This document shows positions 8,680-19,705 of a DNA stretch of 64,000 nt, in pieces (position 1 is the first letter of the stretch; every line of letters starts with the position of its first letter). Source of the DNA: Streptomyces sp. NBC_01233. GTDB taxonomy: Bacteria > Actinomycetota > Actinomycetes > Streptomycetales > Streptomycetaceae. A program made the translations under genes and the position numbers. The stretch lies in NCBI RefSeq assembly GCF_035989305.1, contig NZ_CP108514.1, forward strand, positions 496,001 through 560,000, given 5' to 3'. A model generated the notes under the pieces. That model was not told the origin of the DNA. It made no database searches and saw only the letters and a list, made by a program, of their open reading frames with translations.

Positions 8680-9342
8680 GTGCTGCGATTGCACTTCACG
8701 GCGCAGGACCTGGGGCGGGTGAACGTCACAGTGCCGGGGCCGCTCGCGGAGACTTCCCTGGGCTTGTGGAACCTCCAGCGGCGTGACGGCAAGGCGTTGT
8801 TCGGCGGCTGGCGTGCACGCACGGGCCCCCTCGTGACGGGCGACGGACCGCACACCGCGAGGTTCCTCGGCTCGCCGGCCGGAGGGCTGGTGGACCTCTT
8901 CCCCCTGGTGGGCGCTGCCGACTGTATAAGCGAGGGGCTGGAGCGGCTGGTCACTGCCCCGGAAGACCGTCTGCGCGAGGAGTCCGGCGTGTGTTCAGGG
9001 CACACGCAGGCAGCGGGCGCAGTGGCTGTCCGGCATGATGCCGGCTGACCGGCGGTCCGTGCAACGGCTCGCCGCCGCGCTGCGCGACTGCCAGCAGGTG
9101 GCGGTCGCCCCGTACTGGGAGCGGATCCACCATCACCTGGACGGGGAGGTGTCACGCCGAGGGCGCCTCATGGTGCGGGGCGGAGTGACGGCGCTGCTGG
9201 AAAGCCTGTGCCCGATGACCGTCTGGAAGCCCCCCGTGCTGGAGGTTCCGGGCTATCCGCCGCTCTGGCCGCCCTTCACACGCTGACCCGTCTCGGCCTC
9301 ACCCTGCTCGACACCAACGGTTCGGCTCCGGCCGCCGCCTGA
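8680..9342 (+). pseudogene. decayed ArsR-type winged-helix regulator
   Basis: A GTG at 8680 after GGGGAGG opens a frame whose N-terminus (VLRLHFTAQDLGRV...) matches the start of a common Streptomyces family of ~320-residue ArsR-type regulators. That frame ends at 9048. The next family block (QRLAAALRDCQQVAVAPYWERI) continues in another frame from about 9035 to 9286. The family's C-terminal end, resembling LHTLTRLGLTLLD, reappears in a third frame ending at 9342. The C-terminal HTH region between the last two blocks is missing. So there is at least one frameshift plus an internal deletion. Confidence 0.65.
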
Positions 9343-9376
9343 ACGTCCGCTCGTGGTGCACGCCCTGGCGGACGAG

Positions 9377-9412
9377 GAGGGGGCGGGACGCCCGTGAGCG
9401 CCCCGCCCCCTC
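9377..9412 (-). terminator. hairpin terminator after the subtilase gene
   Basis: GAGGGGGCGGG at 9377-9387 and its exact complement at 9402-9412 form an 11-bp GC stem with a 14-nt loop, just beyond the subtilase stop codon. There is no T-run, as is usual in Streptomyces. Confidence 0.55.
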
Positions 9413-9418
9413 GGAGCG

Positions 9419-12400
9419 TCAGCTCTTGTCGGGGCGGTCGGTCACGCGCAGGGAGTTCAGCAGGGGCTTGCCGAATCCGTTGTGCGTGACGAAGCGGATG
9501 TTGAGGACTCCGTCCGTGACCGTGACCGTGTACTCACGGGTCAGAGCCTTGTAGGTGCCGGCTTCCAGGGCGATGTCCAGGGAGGGCAGGACCTGGGTGC
9601 CCTCGGCCAGGACGTCGAAGACGCGCTTGTCGGGCTTGGCGGAGGAGAGCTCGGCGAAGCCCAGCTCCACCGTGTAGGTCCCGTTCGGCACGTTGTCGAA
9701 GCGGTACTCGTACATGCCCTCGCGCGCGTTGCGTAACAGCCGCTGCTCGTCCGTGCCCGCGATCGTGCGGCCGGTGGACTGGACCGAGCCGTTGCCCTGG
9801 TAGCCGTACGAGCCGGCCGTGTACCTGCGGTCCGGGGACCAGGCGTCACCCAGGCCGTCCGTGCTGCCGTAGCCGGAGCCCGCGTCCACGCCGACCTGGT
9901 AACGCGGGACGACGACCTTGACCGGGACGGTGAGCACCGGGGTGCGGCCGCTCGCCGAAGTGATCTTCAGGTCGGCGGTCAGCACGGCCCCGGGGGTCAG
10001 TCCGGTCGTGTCCGCCGAAAGGCTGACCGGGATCTTCCCACCCGTCGGGAGGTCACCGCCGGCCGGTGTGGCCGTCAGCCAGGCCGCGTCCTCGGAGACC
10101 GTGAACGCCGTGCCGAGGCCCGGGTTGGTCAGGTCCAGGGTGCGCGTCCGCTTCTGGTTCGCCGGGAGGACGATCTCCACGGACGGCTTGGACGCCGTCA
10201 CCTTGCCGGTGCGCAGGGACTGCGTCACCGTCGTGACGTCGGCGGCCTTCACGTCGACCGTCGCCGTGGCGGACTCGTACTGCGCGGCCGTCAGGGAGAC
10301 GGCCCGCGAGCCCGACGGACTCTGGACGACGTATCCGCCGTCCGCCGCGGTGGTCGCGGACACCGCCGTGTCGCCGGTGCCTACGGTGACCGTGGCGCCC
10401 GCGACGCCGTTGCCGTCGTTGGCGTCGAGCACCCGGCCCGCCACCACACCGCTCTTGGTGGTCCGGAAGGCGATGGACAGGCCGTCCGTGATGACCGCGG
10501 TGTTGAAGGAGTACTTGAAGGCGTCGGTGCCGGCCGCGTTCTCCACGCCGACCGTGGCCGTGGAGCCGCCCTTGATGCCGGTGCCGCCGGTCCCCTTGTA
10601 GGAGTACGCGACGGTGCCGTCCTCGCCGATCGTCGCCGAGAAGGAGAACTTGTCGGCCTGCGCGGACCAGTGGGACACCTGGCGCCACTCGATCACGTAA
10701 CTGCGGTGCGGGGCGGTGCCGGTGACGCCGGTGAAGACGCCCGAGCCGCTGCCCGCGGCGCCGACGACCAGGTCGTCCCAGAACGGGTACAGGGCCGCGT
10801 TGGGCGTGGCCGTGCTCGGGATGTCCCCGTTGATGTCACCGGTGTTGTTGCCGCCGAAGCTGACCGTGCCGTTCGTCCCGATCCAGGCCTGGCCGTAGGT
10901 CTTCCCGTACAGCGGCAGCGGGAAGGGCAGGTCGACGCGCTCGGTGGTGTTGTCGCCGGTCAGCGCGAGCTGCCGGCTCCCCTCGGTGTACGGGCGGTCG
11001 CCGGCGGTGGCGCAGGCGTAGCCGTACCCGTCGGTGCGCTCGGGGAGGTTGACCGCGACGGTGGCGTCGCCGGCGACGGTGACCTTCGCGGTGCCGCCGG
11101 TGACACACCGGGAGGCGTGCGTGGCGTTCACGTCGTACGTGCCGTGCGGCAGGGTGACCTCGAAGCGGCCCTGCGCGTCGGCGGTCGCGGTCACCGGGGT
11201 GTCCGCGATGGCGACGGAGGCGCCGGCGGCGGGTCCGACGGCCGAGGAGACGGTGCCGGTGAGCTTGCCGGAGGGTGCCTGGGTGAGGGTGAAGTCGCCG
11301 GTGGCGGTGGCGTTCTCGGTCACCGTGGCGGTCGCGGTCTGCTGCCCGTAGCCGAACTTGGCGGCGGTCAGCGTGTAGTCGCCCACCGAGAGGGAGGGGA
11401 AGGCGTAGCTGCCGTCGGCGCCCGTGGTCGCCGTGCGGTCGATCGGGCCGTCGGCCGTGATCTTCACGCCCGCGAGCGGCTGGCCGCCGGAGCGGACGAC
11501 GCCGCCGAGCGCGCCGATCGCCCCGCGCGGGGCGGCGTTCACGGCGGCGAGGACGTCGAGCTTGCCCTCTCCGAAGACGTTGTTGTCGGCGGGCGTGCCG
11601 CCGCACTGGCTGCTGTCGGTGTCCTGGGCGGTGCCGTCCAGGAGCGACTCGGTCTGCCCGACGTCGCCTTCGAGGGTGGGCGCGGCGGACCACAGGAGGG
11701 CCACGGCGGCGGCGGTGTGCGGCGAGGCCATGGAGGTGCCGGAGAAGGCCTCGTACGCGCCGCCGGGTACGGAGGAGCGCACGTTCACGCCCGGGGCGGC
11801 GATGTTCGGCTTGATGATGCCGCCGGGGCCCGCGCCGCGCGAGGAGAAGGACGCGATCGCGTTGTTGATGTCGAAGGCGCCGGAGCTGTAGGAGCTCGCG
11901 TAGTCACCCGGGGAGCCGCTGGTGGAGCAGCCCGGGCCGGCGTTGCCGTTGGAGAAGGCCGGGAAGATGCCGGCGGCCCGCCAGGTGTTGACGATCTCCT
12001 GGTACCAGGTGTCGCCGCCCGTGCCGCCCCAGGAGTTGTTGACGATGTGCGGGGCGAGATCGGGGCGGGGGTTCTGACCGCCCGGGTCGGTCGGGGCGAC
12101 GATCCACTGGCCCGAGGCGAGCAAGGAGGCCTCGGAGCAGGAGTTGGACTCGCATCCCTTGGCGGCGATCCACTTGGCGCCGGGGGCCACGCCGATCTTG
12201 TTGGCGCCGCCGTCGTCGCCGATCATCGTGCCCATCGTGTGGGTGCCGTGGTCGTTGTTGTCGCAGGGGGCCGCGGTGGAGCAGACGCCCGCCGGGTCGA
12301 ACCAGTTGTAGGCGTGGTCGTACGAGCCGTCCGCCTTCTTCCCGCGGTACTGGTTGTTCACGGCCGGGTGCGTGTAGTCCACGCCGCTGTCGATGTTGGC

Positions 12401-13027
12401 GACGACGATGCCCTCGCCGCGGACACCGAGCTGGTCCCAGACCTGCGGGGCCTTGATCCGGTCGATGTTCCACTCGACGGCGTCGGCGGCGGCCTCCTCC
12501 CGTTTGCCCTCGGCGGGCTTGGGGAGCTCGACCTTGTCGTCGGCATCGATCCGGGCGACCTCGGGACGCGCCGCGAGGGCCCCGGCGAGCTTCTCGCCGC
12601 CGACGACGCGGACGGCGTTCACGATCCAGTACGAGGTGTACTCGGCCTGGGCGCCTTCCAGAGCCTTGACGATCCCGGCCTGGCTGCGCGCGGCGTGGTC
12701 CCTCTTGGTCCGCAGAACCGTTTCTGCCTTGGCGGCGCGGGTCTGCTGCTTCCCCGCGGCGGTGAGGTCGGCGGCGCTGTCGAGATACACCCAGAAGGCG
12801 GCCTTGGCCGAGCCGTCGAGCTGGGCGCGGAGCCTGGGTTCGATCTTGCGCTCGGCCGCGCTCGGTGCGGCGGGACCGGGGTCCGGCGCGGCCGCGGCGA
12901 CGCCCGCGCCGAGCGGGAGCAGCAGGACCGAGGTGAGGGCGGCGAGCGCCGCGCGTAAGGACCGTGCGGGCCTTGTCGACCTTGTGGGCCTTAAGTCTCG
13001 TGCGGACCGGTTGTTGCGTTGGGCCAC
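9419..13027 (-). CDS. large secreted subtilisin-like (S8) serine protease with C-terminal carbohydrate-binding-like domains
   Basis: This 1202-residue exported protease has a long signal peptide ending near AAAA at 44-47, a propeptide to about 175, and an S8 domain with Asp213 (NIDSGVDYTHP), His260 (NDHGTHT) and Ser432 (SGTSMASP). After it come two carboxypeptidase-regulatory-like repeats (about 510-640), a nidogen-like beta region around PLYGKTYG, another regulatory-like repeat, a BACON-like domain (about 965-1045) and a malectin-type domain to the end. Such tails usually bind glycans or cell wall. The GTG at 13027 is chosen because GAGGAG lies 7 nt upstream; the longer open frame upstream lacks homology. 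Single-gene transcript. Confidence 0.9.
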   Translation of the reverse strand: MAQRNNRSARDLRPTRSTRPARSLRAALAALTSVLLLPLGAGVAAAAPDPGPAAPSAAERKIEPRLRAQLDGSAKAAFWVYLDSAADLTAAGKQQTRAAKAETVLRTKRDHAARSQAGIVKALEGAQAEYTSYWIVNAVRVVGGEKLAGALAARPEVARIDADDKVELPKPAEGKREEAAADAVEWNIDRIKAPQVWDQLGVRGEGIVVANIDSGVDYTHPAVNNQYRGKKADGSYDHAYNWFDPAGVCSTAAPCDNNDHGTHTMGTMIGDDGGANKIGVAPGAKWIAAKGCESNSCSEASLLASGQWIVAPTDPGGQNPRPDLAPHIVNNSWGGTGGDTWYQEIVNTWRAAGIFPAFSNGNAGPGCSTSGSPGDYASSYSSGAFDINNAIASFSSRGAGPGGIIKPNIAAPGVNVRSSVPGGAYEAFSGTSMASPHTAAAVALLWSAAPTLEGDVGQTESLLDGTAQDTDSSQCGGTPADNNVFGEGKLDVLAAVNAAPRGAIGALGGVVRSGGQPLAGVKITADGPIDRTATTGADGSYAFPSLSVGDYTLTAAKFGYGQQTATATVTENATATGDFTLTQAPSGKLTGTVSSAVGPAAGASVAIADTPVTATADAQGRFEVTLPHGTYDVNATHASRCVTGGTAKVTVAGDATVAVNLPERTDGYGYACATAGDRPYTEGSRQLALTGDNTTERVDLPFPLPLYGKTYGQAWIGTNGTVSFGGNNTGDINGDIPSTATPNAALYPFWDDLVVGAAGSGSGVFTGVTGTAPHRSYVIEWRQVSHWSAQADKFSFSATIGEDGTVAYSYKGTGGTGIKGGSTATVGVENAAGTDAFKYSFNTAVITDGLSIAFRTTKSGVVAGRVLDANDGNGVAGATVTVGTGDTAVSATTAADGGYVVQSPSGSRAVSLTAAQYESATATVDVKAADVTTVTQSLRTGKVTASKPSVEIVLPANQKRTRTLDLTNPGLGTAFTVSEDAAWLTATPAGGDLPTGGKIPVSLSADTTGLTPGAVLTADLKITSASGRTPVLTVPVKVVVPRYQVGVDAGSGYGSTDGLGDAWSPDRRYTAGSYGYQGNGSVQSTGRTIAGTDEQRLLRNAREGMYEYRFDNVPNGTYTVELGFAELSSAKPDKRVFDVLAEGTQVLPSLDIALEAGTYKALTREYTVTVTDGVLNIRFVTHNGFGKPLLNSLRVTDRPDKS

Positions 13028-13212
13028 GTGTTGTCTCCTCGTACGCCGTGTGCGGGATGTGCGGGAAGGGTGCGCGTGACGTGCGCGGGTCATGGTGAAG
13101 GAGAGGTCATGCTCATTACAAGAGGGCCTATCGAGCCGCGATCGAGCCGTCCCGGGCCTCGGCCAACGCCCTCCCGCTGGCCCTTCCCGGCGGCGCGGGC
13201 CAGCCTGAAGAC

Positions 13213-14706
13213 ATGACTGCGCCCGCCGAGCCGTCCGGAGCCGGAGTCCCGATCGCATCCGCGCGCGGCCGGTGGATCCTGCTGACCACGGTGCTCGGGT
13301 CGACCATGGCCATGCTGGACGGGACCGTGGTGAACGTGGCGCTGCCCCGCATCGGGGAGGATCTCGACGCCGATCTGGCGGTGCTCCAGTGGACGGTGAA
13401 CGCCTATCTGCTGACCCTGGCCGGGCTGATCCTGGTCGGCGGCTCACTGAGTGACCGCTTCGGGCGGCGCCGGATCTTCGTACTCGGCGTGGTGTGGTTC
13501 GCGGTGGGCTCGCTGCTGTGCGGGATCGCGCCGAACGCCGGGGTGCTGATCGCCGCCCGGGCCCTGCAGGGCATCGGCGGGGCGCTGCTGGCGCCCGGTT
13601 CCCTGGCCCTGATCCAGGCGTCGATCCGCGCCGACGACCGGGGGCGGGCGATCGGCCTGTGGTCGGGCTTCGGCGGGGTGGGCGCGGCCGTGGGACCGTT
13701 CCTCGGCGGCTGGCTGGTGGACGGGCCGGGCTGGCGGTGGGTGTTCCTGCTGAACGTGCCGCTGGCGGCGGTGTGCGTGCCGGTCGCGCTGCGGCACGTA
13801 CCGGAATCACGGGACCCGCAGGCGCACGGGCGGTTCGACGTGGCCGGGGCGGTGCTCGGTGCGGCCTCCCTGGGTCTGGTCACCTACGCGCTGATCGAAG
13901 CCCGGTCGGGAACGGCGGCGGTGATCGTCGCGGCGGTGCTCGGGGTCCTGCTGGGCGTCGCCTTCGTCTACGTGGAGCGGCGGCGGCCCGACCCGATGGT
14001 GCCGCCGGACATCTTCGCGTCCCGGCTGTTCACCGCCGTCAACCTCGTCACCCTGTGCGTGTACGGGGCCATCGGCGGGTTCTTCTTCCTCGTCGTGCTC
14101 CAGCTCCAGGTGGTGTCCGGCTACTCGGCGCTGGCCGCCGGGGCCGCGATGCTGCCGACGACCCTCCTGATGCTCCTCCTGTCGGCCCGCTCGGGTGAGC
14201 TCGGGGAGCGGATCGGGCCGCGCATCCCGCTCACGGTGGGGCCGCTGCTGTGCGCGGCCGGGACGCTGCTGATGCTGCGGGTGGGGCCCGCCGCTTCGTA
14301 CGTACAGGACGTGCTGCCCGCGATGGTCGTCATGGGCATGGGCCTGGTGGCCCTGGTGGCCCCGCTGACGTCGACCGTGCTGGCCTCGGTGGACCCCGGC
14401 CGGGCGGGCCTGGCCAGCGGCATCAACAACGCGGCGGCGCGCGTTGCCGGGCTGCTCGCGGTGGCGGCGCTGCCGCTGCTGTCCGGAATGGGGCCGGAGT
14501 CGTACCGCTCGGCGACCCAGTTCGACGCCGCTTTCGGGCGGGCCATGCTCTGGTGCACCGGGGCGTTCGCGGCCGGCGCCGCCGTGGCCTGGGCGACCGT
14601 ACGCTCCCCCGCACCCGAGGCGTGCCACCCGCAGTGCCATACGTACTGCGCGGTGACGGCCCCGCCGCTCGAACCCCCGCGGGAGGAGAAGCGAGAACTT
14701 GGCTGA
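13213..14706 (+). CDS. MFS drug:H+ antiporter, DHA2 (14-TMS, EmrB/QacA) family
   Basis: This 497-residue membrane protein shows DHA2 hallmarks: motif D1-like LDGTVVNVALP (residues 35-45), motif A (GGSLSDRFGRRR) in the loop after helix 2, and the motif C-like segment GGVGAAVGPFLGG. Such pumps export lipophilic drugs or dyes with proton entry. It is divergent from the subtilase with about 185 bp between. No TetR gene is adjacent, so control is not evident. A poorly aligned tail of ~25 residues follows the last helix. Confidence 0.88.
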   Translation: MTAPAEPSGAGVPIASARGRWILLTTVLGSTMAMLDGTVVNVALPRIGEDLDADLAVLQWTVNAYLLTLAGLILVGGSLSDRFGRRRIFVLGVVWFAVGSLLCGIAPNAGVLIAARALQGIGGALLAPGSLALIQASIRADDRGRAIGLWSGFGGVGAAVGPFLGGWLVDGPGWRWVFLLNVPLAAVCVPVALRHVPESRDPQAHGRFDVAGAVLGAASLGLVTYALIEARSGTAAVIVAAVLGVLLGVAFVYVERRRPDPMVPPDIFASRLFTAVNLVTLCVYGAIGGFFFLVVLQLQVVSGYSALAAGAAMLPTTLLMLLLSARSGELGERIGPRIPLTVGPLLCAAGTLLMLRVGPAASYVQDVLPAMVVMGMGLVALVAPLTSTVLASVDPGRAGLASGINNAAARVAGLLAVAALPLLSGMGPESYRSATQFDAAFGRAMLWCTGAFAAGAAVAWATVRSPAPEACHPQCHTYCAVTAPPLEPPREEKRELG

Positions 14707-14793
14707 GTTCCGGGTCGGGTCCGGCTGATCCCCGAGTGCTGGAGCGCTACGGCCGATCTGGCGGCGGGCACGGCCATCGCCGCCGTCGGAGTC

Positions 14794-17090
<2,297 letters not shown>

Positions 17091-17114
17091 GGCCGCGTCC
17101 TCCCCCCAGCGGCC

Positions 17115-17143
17115 GGGGCCGTTCGGATTCACCGAACGGCCCC
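17115..17143. terminator. bidirectional hairpin terminator
   Basis: GGGGCCGTTCGG and its exact complement CCGAACGGCCCC form a 12-bp stem with a 5-nt loop, placed between the cholesterol oxidase stop (17090) and the convergent gene ending at 17168. Confidence 0.8.
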
Positions 17144-17167
17144 TCGTCATTCCTCGTCCCGCCCCGC

Positions 17168-17647
17168 TCAGTGGCCGGGCAGCACGCACACGCTGTCGAG
17201 GCCGAGCACGTGGTTGAGCCGGCCGAAGGCCAGCCAGGACCCGATGCTCATCGTCAGCTCCACGATCTCCAACTGGCTGTAGTGCGCGGTCATCCGGTCC
17301 CAGAACTCGTCGTCCAGGCCGTGGTGGTCCAGGGTGTACCGCTCGGCGTACTCCGCGGCCAGCCGGGTGCGCTCGTCGAAGCGGTCCGTGCTGCGCCACT
17401 CGATGACGGCCTCGGAGAACTCCTCCTCGACCTTCTCCCCCTCCCGCTCGGTGCGCCAGTCCAGGCAGAAGACGCATCCGTTGATCTGCGCGACGCGCAG
17501 CCGGGCCGCCTCGAACTCGCGCAGGCCCAGGGTGGTGTGGGCGTACACCGACAGGGAGAAGTTCGCGGCGGCCATGCCTATGCCGGGGACCATGTCGCCC
17601 CACACGTACTCGATCGGGTGCTGGCCTTCGGGGATGTCGATCCTCAT
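17168..17647 (-). CDS. carboxymuconolactone decarboxylase / AhpD-like protein
   Basis: This 159-residue all-helical protein has the AhpD-type redox motif CVFCLDW (CxxC) followed by the proton-relay region. Members act as alkylhydroperoxidases or in aromatic or steroid ring breakdown. Its start overlaps the stop of the upstream oxidoreductase gene by 4 bp (ATGA), indicating translational coupling. Lying beside cholesterol oxidase, it may help with sterol catabolism or peroxide removal, but that is only contextual. Confidence 0.85.
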   Translation of the reverse strand: MRIDIPEGQHPIEYVWGDMVPGIGMAAANFSLSVYAHTTLGLREFEAARLRVAQINGCVFCLDWRTEREGEKVEEEFSEAVIEWRSTDRFDERTRLAAEYAERYTLDHHGLDDEFWDRMTAHYSQLEIVELTMSIGSWLAFGRLNHVLGLDSVCVLPGH

Positions 17648-18726
17648 GACGTCTTCCTTCCGAGTCTGCCGGTGGCGGGGCGCAGCGGGATGTCGAGGGC
17701 GTCGTAGAGTCCGGGTTCCGCCTCGGTGAGCCAGTCGATGGCGCCGACGAGGCGGCCGACGGCGGTGGCGTTGCCGCCGGCCGAGCGGTTCTCGCCCTCG
17801 TCGGTGGCCTCGATGGTGACCTCGATGCGCGGCCGGCCCTCGATGACGACCCGGTGGGCGCCGTCGCCGCCGTCGGGCGGCGCGGGCCAGTCCGGTGCGC
17901 ACGAGGCGTGGATGCGGGTGACGTGCTCGATGACGATGCGGGGCTCGCCCTCGACGATGCCCTGTACCTCGAAGCGGATCGCGCCCTGGGTGCCGGCCTC
18001 GAAGTCGCCCATGGTCCGGGTGGTCACGGTGGTGTCGAGGGCGCGGCGCTCCGACGTCTCGCGGATCTCGTCGAGTTCGACGCCGAGGGCCCGGGCCATC
18101 ATCCGTATCTGCCCGCCCCACACCATGGTCGGGATCGAGGGCATGAGCATCATCGGCTCGTAGTCCATGGGGTGGCCCATGCCCACGAGGTGGCGGACGG
18201 AGTCCGGCTGGTCGTAGGTGGAGTAGTCGAAGATCTCCTGGCAGCGGATGACGTCGATGGTGGTGCCGAGTCCGCTGAGCAGGAACGGGAACACGTCGTT
18301 GCCCCAGCCGGGGTCGACCCCGGAGGCGAAGAGCGAGCCGCCGCCCTCCGCGATGGCGGCGAGCACCGGATCGCGGAACTCCGGCGGGGCACTGCGGTGA
18401 TCGTAGAGCGGATAGAGGGCGGGGCTGACGACGACCGCGCCGGACCGGATCGCCCGGGTGATGTCGGCGAGGGCCTCGTCGGGGCGGATGTCCCCGGACG
18501 CGGCGTACACCACGGCCCGGGGGCGGGTGGCCAGGACGGCCTCGATGTCGTCGGTGGCCTCGACCCCCAACAGGTGGTCGAGGCCGCCGAGTTCGCCCGC
18601 GTCGCGGCCGGCCTTGGCTGGATTGTGGACGATGACGGCGGAGAGTTTCAGCGCGGGATGGGCCTCGACGGCGCGGATGGCCAGACGGCCGACGTTGCCG
18701 GTACCCCAGACAACCGTGGAAATCAT
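17644..18726 (-). CDS. NAD(P)-binding dihydrodipicolinate reductase-like / amine dehydrogenase-like protein
   Basis: This 360-residue protein starts with a Rossmann motif VVWGTGNVG (residues 5-13) and follows the fold of actinobacterial 'dihydrodipicolinate reductase family' proteins, seen also in mycobacteria, with the GVDPGWGNDVFPF segment near residue 140. True DapB is ~250 residues and lacks the long C-terminal domain, so a lysine-pathway role is unlikely. It is the first gene of a two-gene operon with the AhpD-like protein, sharing an ATGA overlap. The substrate is unknown; the neighbouring cholesterol oxidase makes a sterol-derived compound possible. Confidence 0.75.
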   Translation of the reverse strand: MISTVVWGTGNVGRLAIRAVEAHPALKLSAVIVHNPAKAGRDAGELGGLDHLLGVEATDDIEAVLATRPRAVVYAASGDIRPDEALADITRAIRSGAVVVSPALYPLYDHRSAPPEFRDPVLAAIAEGGGSLFASGVDPGWGNDVFPFLLSGLGTTIDVIRCQEIFDYSTYDQPDSVRHLVGMGHPMDYEPMMLMPSIPTMVWGGQIRMMARALGVELDEIRETSERRALDTTVTTRTMGDFEAGTQGAIRFEVQGIVEGEPRIVIEHVTRIHASCAPDWPAPPDGGDGAHRVVIEGRPRIEVTIEATDEGENRSAGGNATAVGRLVGAIDWLTEAEPGLYDALDIPLRPATGRLGRKTS

Positions 18727-18815
18727 GCGCGGAGGGTAGCCACAGGACCTGCAACTTCCTAGAGTCTCGCGGCGCTCTCTCGCGCCGCGCCCTCGTGGTC
18801 CCTCTTCCCGGCGGG

Positions 18816-18971
18816 TTACTGGTTCTGGGCCCCCAGGACGAAGAGGAGGTAGACGAAGAAGGCGAAGAGGTGGCCGACGAACAAGTAGGCGATCAGCCGG
18901 ATCACCAGGCCGCGCGGGAACTTGGCCTCGATGCGCGCCCGTACGGTGACGGGGTTCTCTCCTTCGGACAT
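18816..18971 (-). CDS. DUF6126-type small membrane protein
   Basis: A 51-residue frame starts at ATG 18971 and ends with TAA at 18816-18818. It has a short basic N-terminal amphipathic part and one hydrophobic span (LIAYLFVGHLFAFFVYLLF). Proteins of this type often sit directly behind XRE-cupin regulators in Streptomyces, as here: it starts 16 bp after the regulator's stop, so the two are one transcript. Function unknown; a membrane partner or effector of the regulator is possible. Confidence 0.8.
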   Translation of the reverse strand: MSEGENPVTVRARIEAKFPRGLVIRLIAYLFVGHLFAFFVYLLFVLGAQNQ

Positions 18972-18987
18972 GGGTGGGGCTCCTCGG

Positions 18988-19617
18988 CTATCGGTGGTGC
19001 GTGGTGGAGGTCCCGCCGAGGCACAGCCCGGCGAGGCTGCTCTGCAGCAGGGTGTGGACGAACAGCAGGTCGGCGCCCCCGGAGGAGGCCGCGCCGATCC
19101 GGTGCGGGGTGAGCGAGTCGAAGTGCGCGCTGTCCCCCGGCTCCAGCAGGTACTCGGCCTCGCCCAGGTGCAGCCGCAACCGCCCGTCCAGGACGTACAG
19201 CCATTCCTCGCCGGGGTGTACGCGGACCAGCTCGCCCTGGCTGCGACCGTGAGGAACGTGCACGCGCAGCGCCTGCATGCCGCGGCCGGATCCGCCCGCC
19301 TGCCAGTACGTCCACCCGTCGGCCTCGCGGGCGCCGGGCCCGCCGGCCCGTACGATGGGATCGGCGACGGCGGGGGTCTCGCCGAGCAGCTCGGAGACCG
19401 TCGTACCGTAGGTGCGGGCGAGTCCGAGCAGGAGCGGCAGCGAGGGCTGGCGCCGACCGGTCTCCAGACGGGACAGGTGGGCGGGCGAGAGCCGGGCCCG
19501 GGCGGCGGCGGCCTCCAGGGTGAGTCCGGCGCGGCGGCGCAGTTCGCGCAGTTGCGGCGCCACGGCGGGCAGCTCGTCGGCCGCGTCTTCGGGGCCGGGG
19601 GCAGGACCGGGTTTCAT
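18988..19617 (-). CDS. XRE-family regulator with C-terminal cupin sensor
   Basis: This 209-residue protein has an HTH_3 domain (about residues 20-78, LTLEAAAARARLSPAHLSRL) and a cupin_2 barrel (about 125-195) with the usual HPGEEWLYVLDG core. The cupin probably senses a small metabolite and controls DNA binding. Two identical-format palindromes, TTGCC-N5-GGCAA, lie 21-56 bp upstream of the start, exactly two helical turns apart, so autoregulation is very likely. The DUF6126 membrane protein is co-transcribed behind it. Confidence 0.87.
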   Translation of the reverse strand: MKPGPAPGPEDAADELPAVAPQLRELRRRAGLTLEAAAARARLSPAHLSRLETGRRQPSLPLLLGLARTYGTTVSELLGETPAVADPIVRAGGPGAREADGWTYWQAGGSGRGMQALRVHVPHGRSQGELVRVHPGEEWLYVLDGRLRLHLGEAEYLLEPGDSAHFDSLTPHRIGAASSGGADLLFVHTLLQSSLAGLCLGGTSTTHHR

Positions 19618-19637
19618 GCCCCGATTGAGCCAGAGTC

Positions 19638-19673
19638 TTGCCTTCCTGGCAATCTCGTTTGCCTCTGAGGCAA
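19638..19673. promoter_or_regulatory. twin operators TTGCC-N5-GGCAA for the XRE-cupin regulator
   Basis: Two 15-bp inverted repeats share identical arms: 19638-19652 (spacer TTCCT) and 19659-19673 (spacer TCTGA). Their centres are 21 bp apart, placing both on the same DNA face. They lie directly upstream of the XRE-cupin gene. Confidence 0.75.
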
Positions 19674-19705
19674 ATCTCCCCGGCTGCTGCGCCCCCGGCC
19701 GGCGG

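Noticed and set aside
9419..13810. 1463-codon extension of the subtilase
   Set aside because: The ribosome site and signal peptide place the start at 13027; upstream residues are Arg/Pro-rich shadow of the MFS gene.
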